NCBI GenBank assembly: GCA_032260385.1
Contig: JAVVEL010000008.1
Coordinates: 24,281-88,280 of the forward strand
Reading direction: 5' to 3'
Length of the DNA: 64,000 nt
Origin: UBA9300 sp032260385
GTDB taxonomy: Bacteria > Bacteroidota > Bacteroidia > Bacteroidales > VadinHA17
Of this stretch, positions 17,301 to 25,094 are shown piece by piece (the stretch's first letter is position 1; the number at the start of each line of letters is the position of its first letter). The notes below the pieces were generated by a model. It saw nothing but the letters and a program-made list of their open reading frames with translations. It was not told the DNA's origin and did not search any database. The translations under genes and the position numbers were made by a program.

Positions 17301-19320
17301 TGCTAATATTAATGTTGTCGATGACGCAGAACCGGTAGTGGTAACCATCGATACCACGGTATATATTGGTGCAGGAAATATTGTAAACATAGACAGCTCC
17401 TATGTTTTTGATGACATAGCCTCCTACGACAATTGTGGAATTACCTCAGTTACAATAGATATAAATACCTTCGATTGCACCAGCCTGGGTCCGAATATTA
17501 TAAATGTTACAGCCTATGATGGAGCAGGCAACAGTAGCGCCGGAACGGCAACTGTTATGGTAAGAGATACCACAGCAGTGACTGCATATTCTGGCCCTGA
17601 TGACTTTGTTTATATAGAAGATGGTTCATATAACCTCGATGCCGCCGTAGTTGAAAATGGAACTGTATTATGGGGAAGTCTTGGCGACGGGACATTTAAT
17701 GATCCCACACTTGTTAACCCTGTATATACACTCGGTCCATCTGATACTGAAAGTGTTATACTTTACATGGATGTGATCCCTATAATTGGCTGTACCCCGG
17801 TGAGTGATACCATTAAACTGACTGTTAGTGAAAGACCACAGGCCAATGCCGGGGCTGATGCTACAGTATGTGCTTCGGAAATTTCATATACTGTTACTGA
17901 TGCTTCTTCCCAGGGAGGTACCATATTATGGACCACCTCCGGCGACGGATCCTTTGATGATGCCACCCTTGAAAATCCTGTCTATACTTTCGGTGCGGGC
18001 GATATAAGTTCCGGCTCAGTGACTCTAACACTTACCGTAACAGGTTTATTCGAATCAGATTCTGATGATAAAATAATTGCAATAAACGAGTTGCCGGGTA
18101 TTCTGGTTAATGAGCATTCAGACATAAGCTGTAACGGTTTGACAGATGGTGTAATAAGAATAAGCGGCACGGGAGGCCTGGCTCCATACAGTTACAGCCT
18201 TAACGGTGCTCCTTACCAGTCATCAGGCGAATTCACGGCACTGTCTGCCGGTGATTATGATATTTCTGTAATTGACGACAATGGCTGCAGCAGGGATACC
18301 TTAATAACGATTATTGATCCGGGTGTGCTCTCGTACTCCCTGGATGATGTTACTCATTGCAGTTGCTTTGGAGCAAAAGACGGATCGATAAACATATCAA
18401 TCAGTGGTGGCACACAACCCTACCTTGTCAACTGGACGGGACCCGGTGGTTTTACGTCGTCTGAAGAAGACCTGGCTGGTATTTCAGCAGGCTTGTACAC
18501 ACTTAATCTGACCGATGCCAACTATTGTGATAACTTTATTCTCGAGGTAATTATTACATCACCTCCCCAGATAGTAATCACCCCTGTAAGTATGTCAGAT
18601 TATAATGGTTATGGCGTGAGTTGTTACGGGGAAACAGACGGATATATAAATGTCAGCGTCAGTGGGGGAACCGGCGCACTGAGTATCAGCTGGGAAGGGC
18701 CGGGTGGCTTTTCATCTTCAAGTGAGGATATCTCAGGCCTCGAAGCAGGCACCTACACTATTACGGTGACAGATGAGCTTGCCTGTTCCACATCCTATGA
18801 GTTTAACCTTAACGGGCCGGAGGAACTGCTTATTGATTACACTGTTACTGACGCCTCCTGTCCGGATGAAGCCAACGGGGCAATAGATCTGGAAATATCC
18901 GGTGGTGTCCCGACATATACTTTTCTGTGGGACGGTGCAACAACGGAAGATCGCTCTTCTGTTTTCAGCGGCTACTATCCGGTACAGGTAACGGATGCCA
19001 ACGGGTGTTCTGCCCAGACCGGGATAACTGTTGATTTTGTAGGGGAAAACTGTCTTGAAGTGAGCGAGGTCATAACACCGGGTGTTGTGGACGGGAAGAA
19101 CGATTACCTGGTAATAAGGAATATAGACCTTTACCCCAATGCCGAAATAAAGATTTACAACAGGTGGGGGCAGCTTATCTTCAGTGCCGGGAACCTGGAC
19201 GAGAACCGTTGGGACGGGACCTACAGGGGTAAAGCGCTGCCAGTAGATTCGTACCATTACATACTTGATCTTGGTGACGGATCGTCACCCAGGACAGGTA
19301 CCATAACTATAATTAGATAA
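11377..19320 (+). CDS. Giant multidomain T9SS-secreted repeat adhesin (2647 aa)
   Basis: Large surface or extracellular protein. Signal peptide at residues 1-25 (ends LSLNGQ). There are two beta-helix-like modules (about 26-505 and 687-1165), each opening with a G-x-W-x-x-x-x-T-W motif (GIWSDGSTW, GFWDDPSTW) and closing with a conserved MERWIN/FERWIN region. PKD/Ig-like domains lie between (about 515-686), then two SprB-type repeats (from 1174 and 1246). A run of HYR-related repeats of about 80 residues starts at 1327, 1416, 1495, 1576, 1657, 1738, 1818, 1899 and 1982; each middle copy holds conserved Cys in VEC, DNC, TCP and DCGN. Further PKD-like and about four SprB-type repeats follow. A gliding-motility type-B C-terminal domain (about 2560-2647, with IKIYNRWGQLIF and WDGTYRGKALP) marks T9SS export. 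The TTG three codons upstream was not used as the start. Adhesion or gliding is inferred. Confidence 0.93.
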   Translation: MKSHIFKLLLLFTVINMTVLSLNGQTTFRSISSGIWSDGSTWTGGVAPGPNDNAIISSENIVTISGSDVTINNLTIETGGLLDATSNTLTVNGKLLVDGAFTSSDPGAQDLLFNGDSLGGRGVIKTDFADREVVMSTNALVLPSSDLKIEGKVSVGNSVTITNRSKIEITGNLRGLNASTSVWTNDVDSYLAIGGNLMVNGIMNTSSTGNTIEYNNFGDQDVILPASAIYHNLKFRGAGNKTLAGSITVNGDLEIYNSASLVSNNHNITISGSWKNLSNFDQGSGQVSFTGSSGQTIANPEGEAFYNFSLNKAAGELLLDNDIIIENTLTMLAGIINTQSAKMTLGTGTGSGQLGSMSYFGGFVRGRFERWINNTGSHEFPVGNANIQRLVINLNGLNSGGTLIAEFKGLDPGNNGLPLDDDGVTVYNTFSEGYWSLEPGNGFSLGSFNSYSLRLTGTGFTSFTIDEATRILARGNETAGWLAEGSHVNAFGLIARRSNLQTLPAQYAFGDDTDCEKPATSTISGTADVCAGETGLVYSVTDNPPNTYEWSVTGGLIVSGNNTSSITVDWGTTAMDDASVSVVEINTCARGAAVVLPVTMHSVPPSSITGSASVAEYSSGIAYSVPERTGYTYTWTVTGGSQASGGNTGTITVDWGPAGKASLSVVAQLPGCPPAQEVVLNVSLYDVIESVQTGFWDDPSTWDCACVPVSTDNVRINTGHTVTLRSAGAVEANNLVIEPGAIVDYNNLPLTVQGDFIVKGSYQGGSDSDLSLDGTDTEISGGGSIVGGLLIPEGNKTIPSTAALTISAGDISLGASVFVTNNGEISLVGDLAGGSSSSTWINNENSTLEISGALLTTGSLRAFADGNTVYYNGGAQAVKTPLNSIYHDLHVGSSGIKTLTNSLTIEGDLEISGTSSLDVSPSNYNISIAGNWTNTGNGLNPRSSVVTFNGLTDQAISGSETFYNLAYLNTGGNLILSDDVVVENNLQMAGGDIISGTNVITIGTGAAGVGSLTHVSGIVRGKMERWINTFGSTLFPVGITGSYHPASLYVNLLNSPGSVIVEFIPADPGSGGLPLLDGTTDILYHFTEGYWNFTAANGFDAANYNLDLQATGFSSYPLNINSRILSRTNNLDWVLDGNHVTASVPNIYRDFMSNGLSALGTQFGIAYACAPYIIDAVITQPSCFGYDDGAITVTPSGGASPYTYLWSPGGETTDNISGLSAGNYSVEVTDALGCVTVETFNVSQPTEIIIDYLVSNVECKTDDDGAIDISVSGGTEPYTYVWSTADGSGLSFNDEDQTGLTGGTYTVTVIDENSCTSTEDIVVIVEDNTAPVIICPPALTAICDISEQPAYSTYDEFTAAGGTATDNCEIDPDSFIMLSETTDGSSCPEILTRTYQISDDNGNSQTCTQLITVDDDIPPATSNPATINVECDSEVPAPDISVVTDATDNCGAPVVAFVGELSDGNSCPETITRTYSVTDACGNSITVRQLIVVNDITPPTASTPASVSVECPADVPLPDISVITDATDNCTANPVVAFVEDVSDGNTCPEVITRRYSITDDCGNTSIIEQIISIEDITDPSASNPPPISVACLTDVPLPDISVVTDAADNCTAAPLVAWEGDASDGNTCPETIMRTYSVTDECGNSINVSQTITINDGTPPTASNPAPVTVECPADIPLPDISVVTDAADNCTSSPAVAFVGDVSDGNTCPEVITRTYSVTDACGNTINVSQVITVQDLTPPTASNPAAVSVECLADVPPPDISVVSDAADNCGAPVVAFVGEISDGNTCPETIIRTYSVSDACGNSINVQQTITVDDITDPVISNCPADITVPADPVSCDAAVSWTEPTASDNCSLASFTTSHAPGTVFAIGTTSVTYTAVDDCGNTATCSFNVNVIDDEAPVITTCAGDKILSADADCEALVPDLTGEVVASDNCSPAITVSQDPVAGTIISSGTTQVTLSVTDGSGNSAFCYANINVVDDAEPVVVTIDTTVYIGAGNIVNIDSSYVFDDIASYDNCGITSVTIDINTFDCTSLGPNIINVTAYDGAGNSSAGTATVMVRDTTAVTAYSGPDDFVYIEDGSYNLDAAVVENGTVLWGSLGDGTFNDPTLVNPVYTLGPSDTESVILYMDVIPIIGCTPVSDTIKLTVSERPQANAGADATVCASEISYTVTDASSQGGTILWTTSGDGSFDDATLENPVYTFGAGDISSGSVTLTLTVTGLFESDSDDKIIAINELPGILVNEHSDISCNGLTDGVIRISGTGGLAPYSYSLNGAPYQSSGEFTALSAGDYDISVIDDNGCSRDTLITIIDPGVLSYSLDDVTHCSCFGAKDGSINISISGGTQPYLVNWTGPGGFTSSEEDLAGISAGLYTLNLTDANYCDNFILEVIITSPPQIVITPVSMSDYNGYGVSCYGETDGYINVSVSGGTGALSISWEGPGGFSSSSEDISGLEAGTYTITVTDELACSTSYEFNLNGPEELLIDYTVTDASCPDEANGAIDLEISGGVPTYTFLWDGATTEDRSSVFSGYYPVQVTDANGCSAQTGITVDFVGENCLEVSEVITPGVVDGKNDYLVIRNIDLYPNAEIKIYNRWGQLIFSAGNLDENRWDGTYRGKALPVDSYHYILDLGDGSSPRTGTITIIR
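15355..17568 (+). repeat. Nine tandem HYR-like protein repeats within the adhesin
   Basis: Repeat boundaries at 15355, 15622, 15859, 16102, 16345, 16588, 16828, 17071 and 17320 give unit lengths of 237-267 bp. The second to sixth units are nearly identical in protein sequence (consensus pieces PLPDISVVTDAADNC and SDGNTCPETITRTYSVTD). The last three are more typical diverged HYR domains. The uniform middle block suggests recent duplication or homogenisation. Confidence 0.88.
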
Positions 19321-19342
19321 ATTGACTAATTCTTCTGTCAAT

Positions 19343-20338
19343 ATGAGAAAGACCAAACAAATACTGATCATTATATGCGGGATGCTGCTGGGATTATCAG
19401 TAAAGGCCCAGCAGGTTCCAATGTATAGCCAGTATATAATGAATGGATTTTTAATTAATCCTTCTTATGCAGGTAATGACGGTTACACTACTTTGAACCT
19501 GACTGCGCGTGAGCAGTGGCTGGGAATCCCTTCCTCACCGAGTACCTATGCTGTCAGTTTTCAGACCAGGTGGTTGAAAAACAGCTATATCGAGGAATCA
19601 ACAAACGTCAGGAAAGATATTGTAAGGCCATCCAGGCCGAGCCGGGTTGGTTTGGGGGGCTATATATTCAATGACCGGAATGGCATCATCAGTAGGACAG
19701 GTTTTTCGGCAACCTACGCCTATCATATTGAAGTGGACAGCTACGGCTCACAACTATCCTTCGGCCTGGCTTCAACACTCTACCAGTTTGCCATTGACCT
19801 TGACGGTGCCATTGTTGCCGATATTGATGATGAATTCCTGAATAATTATGACAGGGTTGTTTTTATTCCTGATTTTAATTTCGGGGTCAGCTATACATCG
19901 AAAAACTATTACCTGGGATTTTCTGCCACCCAGCTGTTTAGAGGGACACTTACACTGGGCAACGCAGCAAAAAATCCGCGCACGGAACTGGGACACTTCT
20001 TCCTTACGGGAGGAGTGAAAATCCCTTTGTCAGGTAATGACTGGCTACTTGAACCGTCAGCACTTATTAAAACATCTGATATGGTACTTAAGGCAGCCCA
20101 GGTGGATCTTACAACGAGAATTTATTATCGCCAGGATTACTGGGCCGGTATATCATTCCGTACGCAGGATGCCGTGATTATGATGGTCGGATTTACCTGG
20201 GATAAATTTTATTTTGCCTATGCCTTTGACCTAGCAATTACAGATATAAGGCAACATAGCTATGGTTCTCACGAGTTGTCTTTTGCTGTTAAATTCGGAG
20301 AAAATGCCAGGAGATACCGCTGGTTAAACCAGTATTGA
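19343..20338 (+). CDS. PorP/SprF-family type IX secretion-associated outer-membrane protein
   Basis: About 331-aa outer-membrane beta-barrel protein of the PorP/SprF family. Members are typically encoded next to proteins with type-B C-terminal domains and are needed for their attachment or secretion. The ATG directly before MRKTKQILIIICGMLL was preferred to the TTG seven codons upstream. The mature start QQVPMYSQYIMNGFLINPSYAG is diagnostic for the family. The remaining sequence is a series of amphipathic strands ending in DIRQHSYGSHELSFAVKF. It begins 22 bp after the adhesin stop, so the two are almost certainly one operon, and this protein is the likely dedicated partner of the adhesin. Confidence 0.92.
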   Translation: MRKTKQILIIICGMLLGLSVKAQQVPMYSQYIMNGFLINPSYAGNDGYTTLNLTAREQWLGIPSSPSTYAVSFQTRWLKNSYIEESTNVRKDIVRPSRPSRVGLGGYIFNDRNGIISRTGFSATYAYHIEVDSYGSQLSFGLASTLYQFAIDLDGAIVADIDDEFLNNYDRVVFIPDFNFGVSYTSKNYYLGFSATQLFRGTLTLGNAAKNPRTELGHFFLTGGVKIPLSGNDWLLEPSALIKTSDMVLKAAQVDLTTRIYYRQDYWAGISFRTQDAVIMMVGFTWDKFYFAYAFDLAITDIRQHSYGSHELSFAVKFGENARRYRWLNQY

Positions 20339-20364
20339 TGCTCAGGGCCAGCTGCATATAATTG

Positions 20365-21771
20365 ATGAATAAACTATTTTTATTCTTTCTGACAATAGTT
20401 TTATGCTTTTCATCATGTGAAAAAAAAAGATATTTCACCGGTGAAATGCCGGGTCTTCAATTTTCGGATGACACCATACATTTTGATACCGTTTTTACCA
20501 GTACAGGCGCGGTAACAAGGGAACTGAGAATAAAAAATCCTTACCGGTCATGGTTGCTCATTGACAGGATAGAGCTTGCAGGGGGCGATGATTCACCGTT
20601 CAGGATGAATTTTGACGGAATACCAGGGACCGTTTTTACTGATATTGAGATAGCACCTGCAGACAGCCTCTTTATCTTTATTGACGCCTTTATTGACCCC
20701 AATGACAGTGATAATCCGGTTTTGATAAGCGATTCAATTGAATTTGAAACAGGAAATAATATCCTGGATGTGAACCTTATTGCCTGGGGCCAGGATATTA
20801 ACCTGGTCATTTCGGCAACAGTGGAAACGGCTACATGGACAGAAGGGAAACCATATGTGGTTTATAATTCCATGCTGGTTGATACAGGGCAGGTACTTAC
20901 AATAACTGAGGGTGCCAGGATACTCTTCCACAGGGGTTCAACCATGTATGTGGCCGGGACCCTTATTGTTGAAGGAACAGTTGATAAGCCCGTCTGTTTT
21001 GATTCTGACAGGATAGAACCAATGTATTCTGACATACCGGGCCAGTGGCAGGGCTTATATTTTCTAAACGGAAGCACCGGTAATATTATCAGGAATGCAG
21101 GTATAAGGAATGCCGTTTCTGGTTTGCACGCGGGCAATCTTGAGTCAGAAGATCCTGCACCCGGACTTCAATTGCATAATCTGATTATTTCACATATGTC
21201 CGTCAGCGGCATATCTTCACTGGGAGCGGACATTTATGCAGAGAATACGGTAATTTCCCATTGCGGAGCTTATTGTGCATTTCTTGCCATGGGAGGGAAG
21301 TATACCTTTATTCACTGCACAATGGCAAATCAATGGGACTATTCAAACCGCCTTAGCCCTGCATTGTATATAAGTGACTTTTTTGATTATAACGAAGAAC
21401 GGTATACAGGAGAGCTGGTTAAAGCAGGATTTTATAATTCCGTTATTACCGGGAATAAGGATACGGAAATATATACGGATAGCCATGATGAAGGGAACCT
21501 CGATGTTGAGTTTGTCAGTTGTCTTATTCAGAGTACTGACCTCCTGGATTATCCCTGTGATAATTGTATTTTAAACCAGGATCCCCGTTTTGTCAGCTGG
21601 AGTGATTATGATTTCAGGCCCGATACGCTTTCACCACTGATTAATGCCGGATCATATTACTATGCTGATATGGTGCAATTTGACCTGAGAGGATTTGACA
21701 GGCTGGATGACGATGGACCGGACCTTGGCGCCTATGAGAGACAGACAGATGAAAAGGCTGAAAATAAATAG
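20365..21771 (+). CDS. Beta-helix (choice-of-anchor-type) surface lipoprotein
   Basis: 468-aa predicted lipoprotein with signal MNKLFLFFLTIVLCF and lipobox FSSC. After an N-terminal Ig-like part (about residues 25-150) come repeated short strands with N- and G-rich turns (TGNIIRNAGIRNAV, HNLIISHMSVSG, NSVITGNKDTEIY) typical of a right-handed parallel beta-helix. It ends with LGAYERQ, a terminal motif seen in such Bacteroidota proteins. The gene is 26 bp after the PorP-like gene and overlaps the next gene by 23 bp, indicating a four-gene unit starting at the adhesin. The role is unknown, perhaps surface polysaccharide binding or adhesin assembly. Confidence 0.82.
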   Translation: MNKLFLFFLTIVLCFSSCEKKRYFTGEMPGLQFSDDTIHFDTVFTSTGAVTRELRIKNPYRSWLLIDRIELAGGDDSPFRMNFDGIPGTVFTDIEIAPADSLFIFIDAFIDPNDSDNPVLISDSIEFETGNNILDVNLIAWGQDINLVISATVETATWTEGKPYVVYNSMLVDTGQVLTITEGARILFHRGSTMYVAGTLIVEGTVDKPVCFDSDRIEPMYSDIPGQWQGLYFLNGSTGNIIRNAGIRNAVSGLHAGNLESEDPAPGLQLHNLIISHMSVSGISSLGADIYAENTVISHCGAYCAFLAMGGKYTFIHCTMANQWDYSNRLSPALYISDFFDYNEERYTGELVKAGFYNSVITGNKDTEIYTDSHDEGNLDVEFVSCLIQSTDLLDYPCDNCILNQDPRFVSWSDYDFRPDTLSPLINAGSYYYADMVQFDLRGFDRLDDDGPDLGAYERQTDEKAENK

Positions 21772-22801
21772 TTTGCTTCTTCTTCTCCCTGCGGCTGCAC
21801 TTATTTTACTTTTGCCTTCAGGGAATAAAATTCCGGAGAAAATGCCGGACAGTCAGAGAGATGCACTGCAGGTTATGTTCTATAATGTTGAAAATTTATT
21901 TGATACCCTGGACAGTAGTCTTGATGATGATGAATTCCTGCCAGGGTCACCGCGTAAATGGGATTCCTATAAATATTACCGGAAGCTGAATAATATTTTC
22001 AAAGTAATCATGCTATGCAGCAATGATATGGAAGCACCTGACCTGGTAGGACTGTGTGAAGTTGAAAGTCCCGGTGTACTCGGGGACCTATGCGAGAAAA
22101 CCTATCTTTCCCGCGAGGCTTACGGATATGTAATATCAACAGGCAGGGATGAACGGGGAATAAATACAGCCCTCCTGTACAGGAAAGAAAAACTGGACCT
22201 GCTGTCTACCGAATCATGGTGCCCCGTTAGTGCAGACGAGACATTATTGAATACCAGGGCTTTCCTATATACCAGGTTTAAATATGATAATGATACAATT
22301 GATGTGATTGTATGTCACTGGCCTTCAAGAAGGGGAGGAACCATACCTTCAGAGATACGGCGAAAGGCAGTTGCATCATATCTGAGAGCTAAAATAGACA
22401 GTATCGGAAACGACAGGAAAATAATTATTATGGGTGACCTGAATGATGAACCCACCTCGGAATCGGTCTGCGAAGTCCTTGATGCCAAGTTAAAAATAAA
22501 TAATAAACGAAGTGATTACCTGGTAAACACTGTCCTTGATGGCAATAGTTGGCCGGGTACTTATAAGTACCAGGGCACCTGGTATCATTTTGACCAGATA
22601 ATAATATCCGGGGTATTATTGGAATCGGACAGCGGTCTGTATTATCGCAGGAACAGCTTCAGGGTTATTAACTCCGGAGTCTTACTGACAGATGATACAT
22701 CGTACAGAGGATTAAGACCATTCAGTACCTGGTGGGGATATGATTATACAGGAGGATTCAGCGATCACCTCCCTGTAACTGCAGGTCTTTGTTCAAGGTA
22801 A
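21749..22801 (+). CDS. Endonuclease/exonuclease/phosphatase-family protein, exported
   Basis: 350-aa member of the EEP superfamily (DNase I-like fold; Mg-dependent phosphodiesterases acting on DNA, inositol phosphates or lipids). The frame is open 54 bp further upstream, but MKRLKINSLLLLLPAAALIL provides a membrane or signal segment and was taken as the start. It overlaps the preceding gene by 23 bp, so translation is probably coupled. Catalytic motifs: FYNVENLFDT (metal-binding Asn), VGLCEVE (Glu), VCHWPSRRGG (His), IIMGDLNDEP (Asp/Asn) and FSDHLPV (Asp-His). It follows the adhesin-PorP-lipoprotein genes. Extracellular nucleic-acid or lipid processing is a guess. Confidence 0.86.
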   Translation: MKRLKINSLLLLLPAAALILLLPSGNKIPEKMPDSQRDALQVMFYNVENLFDTLDSSLDDDEFLPGSPRKWDSYKYYRKLNNIFKVIMLCSNDMEAPDLVGLCEVESPGVLGDLCEKTYLSREAYGYVISTGRDERGINTALLYRKEKLDLLSTESWCPVSADETLLNTRAFLYTRFKYDNDTIDVIVCHWPSRRGGTIPSEIRRKAVASYLRAKIDSIGNDRKIIIMGDLNDEPTSESVCEVLDAKLKINNKRSDYLVNTVLDGNSWPGTYKYQGTWYHFDQIIISGVLLESDSGLYYRRNSFRVINSGVLLTDDTSYRGLRPFSTWWGYDYTGGFSDHLPVTAGLCSR

Positions 22802-22803
22802 AG

Positions 22804-24246
22804 TTATCCTGAAGCGGGCTTAATACCCATCCCGGCAGCTTTTTTAAGTATAAAATCTTTTGCCGCTTCGTACTCATTCGGTATGATGCCATCGAGAATG
22901 GCTTCCTTTATGCTGTCCTTTAAAAATCCTACCTCCCTGCCGGGTTTAAGACCGAACATTTCTATTATTTCATTACCATCTAAGGGTGGCTGAAAATTCC
23001 TGATATGATCCTTCTGCTCAATCTCCCTGAGTTTTTGTCTTACCAGGCTGAAATTTCTCAGATGCTGCCGGACTTTCTTTTCGTTCTTTGAGGTAATATC
23101 GGCCTCACACAGAGTCATAAGATCATCAATATCATCCCCGGCATCAAAAAGCAGCCTCCTGACGGCAGAGTCAGTTACTGAATCCTGAGAAAGAATAATG
23201 GGTCTTAAATGCAGTGCAACAAGCTTTTTGACATACTTCATGCTGTCCCCCATCGGCAGTTTCAACCTCTTAAATATGCCCGGAACCATTTTTGATCCGA
23301 TAAATTCATGGCCGTGGAAGGTCCATCCCGTCCCTTCAACATATTTTTTTGTCACAGGTTTGGCTATATCATGCAGGAGGGCTGCCCAGCGTAACCACAA
23401 TGAAGTCGATTTTTGACTAACATTATCCACGACCTGCAAGGTATGTTCAAAATTATCTTTATGTCCATGTTTTTCTTTCTTATCAACTCCCTTGAGCATA
23501 TATACTTCGGGGAGTATTATTTCAAGGAGCCTGCTATCACAGAGTAAGCTGAAGCCACGAGAGGGCTCGGGACTCATTAATATTTTGTTTATCTCTGTTG
23601 TAATCCTTTCGTATGAAACAATAGAGATTCTCCCGGAATTTTCTTTAATTGATTCTAATGTGCCGGGGTGAATTTTAAAGCCAAGCTGGGAAGCAAATCT
23701 TATTGCTCTCATCATCCTCAGCGGATCATCAGAAAATGTTCTGCCCGGTTCAAGCGGCGTTCTTATAATCTTGTTTTCAAGATCCTCAATACCCCTGAAA
23801 GGGTCTATCAATTTCCCGTAGCTCTGCCTGTTGAGACTGATTGCCATAGCGTTGATAGTGAAATCGCGCCGGTTCTGGTCGTCTTCCAGGTTGCCGTCTT
23901 CAACCACTGGCTTGCGTGAGTCACTGCTGTATGATTCCTTCCTGGCTCCGACAAACTCAATTATGTGTCCACCGGTCCTGAACATGGCCGTGCCAAAATT
24001 CTTATATACTGTTACCTTTATTTTTGGTGATATAGTGGCAGCAACCTTTTTTGCGAGGTCAATGCCGCTACCCTTGACAACGATATCAATATCCTTGTTG
24101 TCATATTCCCGCCCCATGAGACAGTCACGTACATAACCACCGATTACATATGCCTCTACGCCCGATCTGTATGCACAATCGGAAATAAGGGTAAAAATAC
24201 TGTCAGATATACATCTGTTCATATCTAAATATGACGAATTGTTCAT
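22804..24246 (-). CDS. cca: CCA-adding tRNA nucleotidyltransferase with HD domain
   Basis: About 480-aa class II nucleotidyltransferase of the poly(A) polymerase/CCA-adding family, which adds or repairs the tRNA 3' CCA. Motif A, GGYVRDCLMGR followed by the DIDIVV metal-binding aspartates, is near the N-terminus. The NRRDFTINAMA and PFRGIEDLENKIIRTP motifs follow, and then an HD phosphohydrolase domain (RWAALLHDIAKP). The longest frame starts at 24258, but a minus-strand TAATTTTG promoter element at 24256-24263 overlaps that codon, so an in-frame ATG at 24246 or 24222 is likelier. The tRNA genes here lack an encoded CCA, so the enzyme is required. It is divergent from trxA. Confidence 0.9.
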   Translation of the reverse strand: MNNSSYLDMNRCISDSIFTLISDCAYRSGVEAYVIGGYVRDCLMGREYDNKDIDIVVKGSGIDLAKKVAATISPKIKVTVYKNFGTAMFRTGGHIIEFVGARKESYSSDSRKPVVEDGNLEDDQNRRDFTINAMAISLNRQSYGKLIDPFRGIEDLENKIIRTPLEPGRTFSDDPLRMMRAIRFASQLGFKIHPGTLESIKENSGRISIVSYERITTEINKILMSPEPSRGFSLLCDSRLLEIILPEVYMLKGVDKKEKHGHKDNFEHTLQVVDNVSQKSTSLWLRWAALLHDIAKPVTKKYVEGTGWTFHGHEFIGSKMVPGIFKRLKLPMGDSMKYVKKLVALHLRPIILSQDSVTDSAVRRLLFDAGDDIDDLMTLCEADITSKNEKKVRQHLRNFSLVRQKLREIEQKDHIRNFQPPLDGNEIIEMFGLKPGREVGFLKDSIKEAILDGIIPNEYEAAKDFILKKAAGMGIKPASG

Positions 24247-24255
24247 AGTATATGA

Positions 24256-24263
24256 CAAAATTA
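24256..24263 (-). promoter_or_regulatory. -7 element TAATTTTG upstream of cca
   Basis: Exact minus-strand TAnnTTTG match overlapping the most upstream possible start of the CCA-adding enzyme. If used, transcription would begin near 24250 and exclude the 24258 start. Confidence 0.45.
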
Positions 24264-24356
24264 CAATTAAATGCTCAAAAAGCCGTTATTATTTAAGTAT
24301 TTGAACAAGGGTATAGTCTTTGATGTTATAGAAAAAAACAAATTAAGAAAAACATT

Positions 24357-24722
24357 ATGGTAGAGCATCTGACTAAAGAAACATTTCTGACTAAGGTATT
24401 TAATTACGAAGAAAACAAAGAGTGGAAATTTGAAGGCGAAAAGCCCTGCATGATTGATTTTTATGCAGACTGGTGTCAGCCATGCAAAATGGTTGCACCC
24501 ATACTTGAAGAATTAGCGAAAGAGTATAACGGTTCGCTTGATATTTACAAGATCGATACTGAATCGGAGCAGGAACTGGCAGCCATTTTTGGAATCAGGA
24601 GTATTCCTTCTCTTTTATTTGTTCCGAAGGAAGGGCAGCCCCAGATGGCAATGGGCGCATTGCCAAAAGACACATTTGAAAAAGCAATAAAAGATGTATT
24701 AGGTGTTGAAAAGGCGAAGTAA
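24357..24722 (+). CDS. trxA: Thioredoxin
   Basis: 121-aa thioredoxin, a cytosolic protein-disulfide reductant. The active site Trp39-Cys40-Gln-Pro-Cys43-Lys is WCQPCK rather than the usual WCGPCK, a substitution common in Bacteroidota thioredoxins. The cis-proline lies in RSIPSLLF. There is no signal peptide, so it is cytoplasmic. It is monocistronic between cca (divergent) and xseB (convergent), and ends at a shared terminator hairpin. Confidence 0.95.
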   Translation: MVEHLTKETFLTKVFNYEENKEWKFEGEKPCMIDFYADWCQPCKMVAPILEELAKEYNGSLDIYKIDTESEQELAAIFGIRSIPSLLFVPKEGQPQMAMGALPKDTFEKAIKDVLGVEKAK

Positions 24723-24862
24723 ATATTAAAAAAAAGTTAAATATTAATTTTTAATAGGCGATTAGTGTAACAATTAATACCTTTGTTACGTTAAAAGAAC
24801 AGAAGGTAACACTTGAAAAACAGTAGTTTGTTTTCTGGGATTTAGGTTTAGGGACATTAGGG

Positions 24863-24898
24863 AAAAATCAGGGCACACAATAGTCCTGATTTTTTTTT
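24863..24898. terminator. Bidirectional intrinsic terminator between trxA and xseB
   Basis: Stem AAAAATCAGG (24863-24872) pairs with CCTGATTTTT (24885-24894), followed by further T residues. The A-rich 5' side gives a U-tract on the opposite strand, so it can also serve the xse operon, whose last stop codon overlaps the hairpin end. Confidence 0.8.
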
Positions 24899-25094
24899 AT
24901 TCCATATCATTGATAATTTTACCTATTTCCTCTTCTGTGTCCCTTAGTTTAGCCTGGCATAGCCGTAATAATTCCGAAGCCCGCTTTACTTTTCCTGACA
25001 GTTCGTCAACGTCAAGTTCTCCCGATTCTATTTGCTCAAGGATATTTTCCAGTTCGGCAACAGCCTTATTAAAGGTAGGTTTGTTTTCAGTCAT
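24897..25094 (-). CDS. xseB: Exodeoxyribonuclease VII small subunit
   Basis: 65-aa small subunit of exonuclease VII, which binds XseA to form the ssDNA-degrading complex. The whole protein matches the family: FNKAVAELENILEQIESGEL then LLRLCQAKLRDTEEEI. Its start codon overlaps the stop of the upstream sensor-kinase gene by 8 bp, so it is the last gene of an overlapping xseA-kinase-kinase-xseB unit. This is unusual, since xseA and xseB are normally adjacent when clustered. Confidence 0.95.
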   Translation of the reverse strand: MTENKPTFNKAVAELENILEQIESGELDVDELSGKVKRASELLRLCQAKLRDTEEEIGKIINDME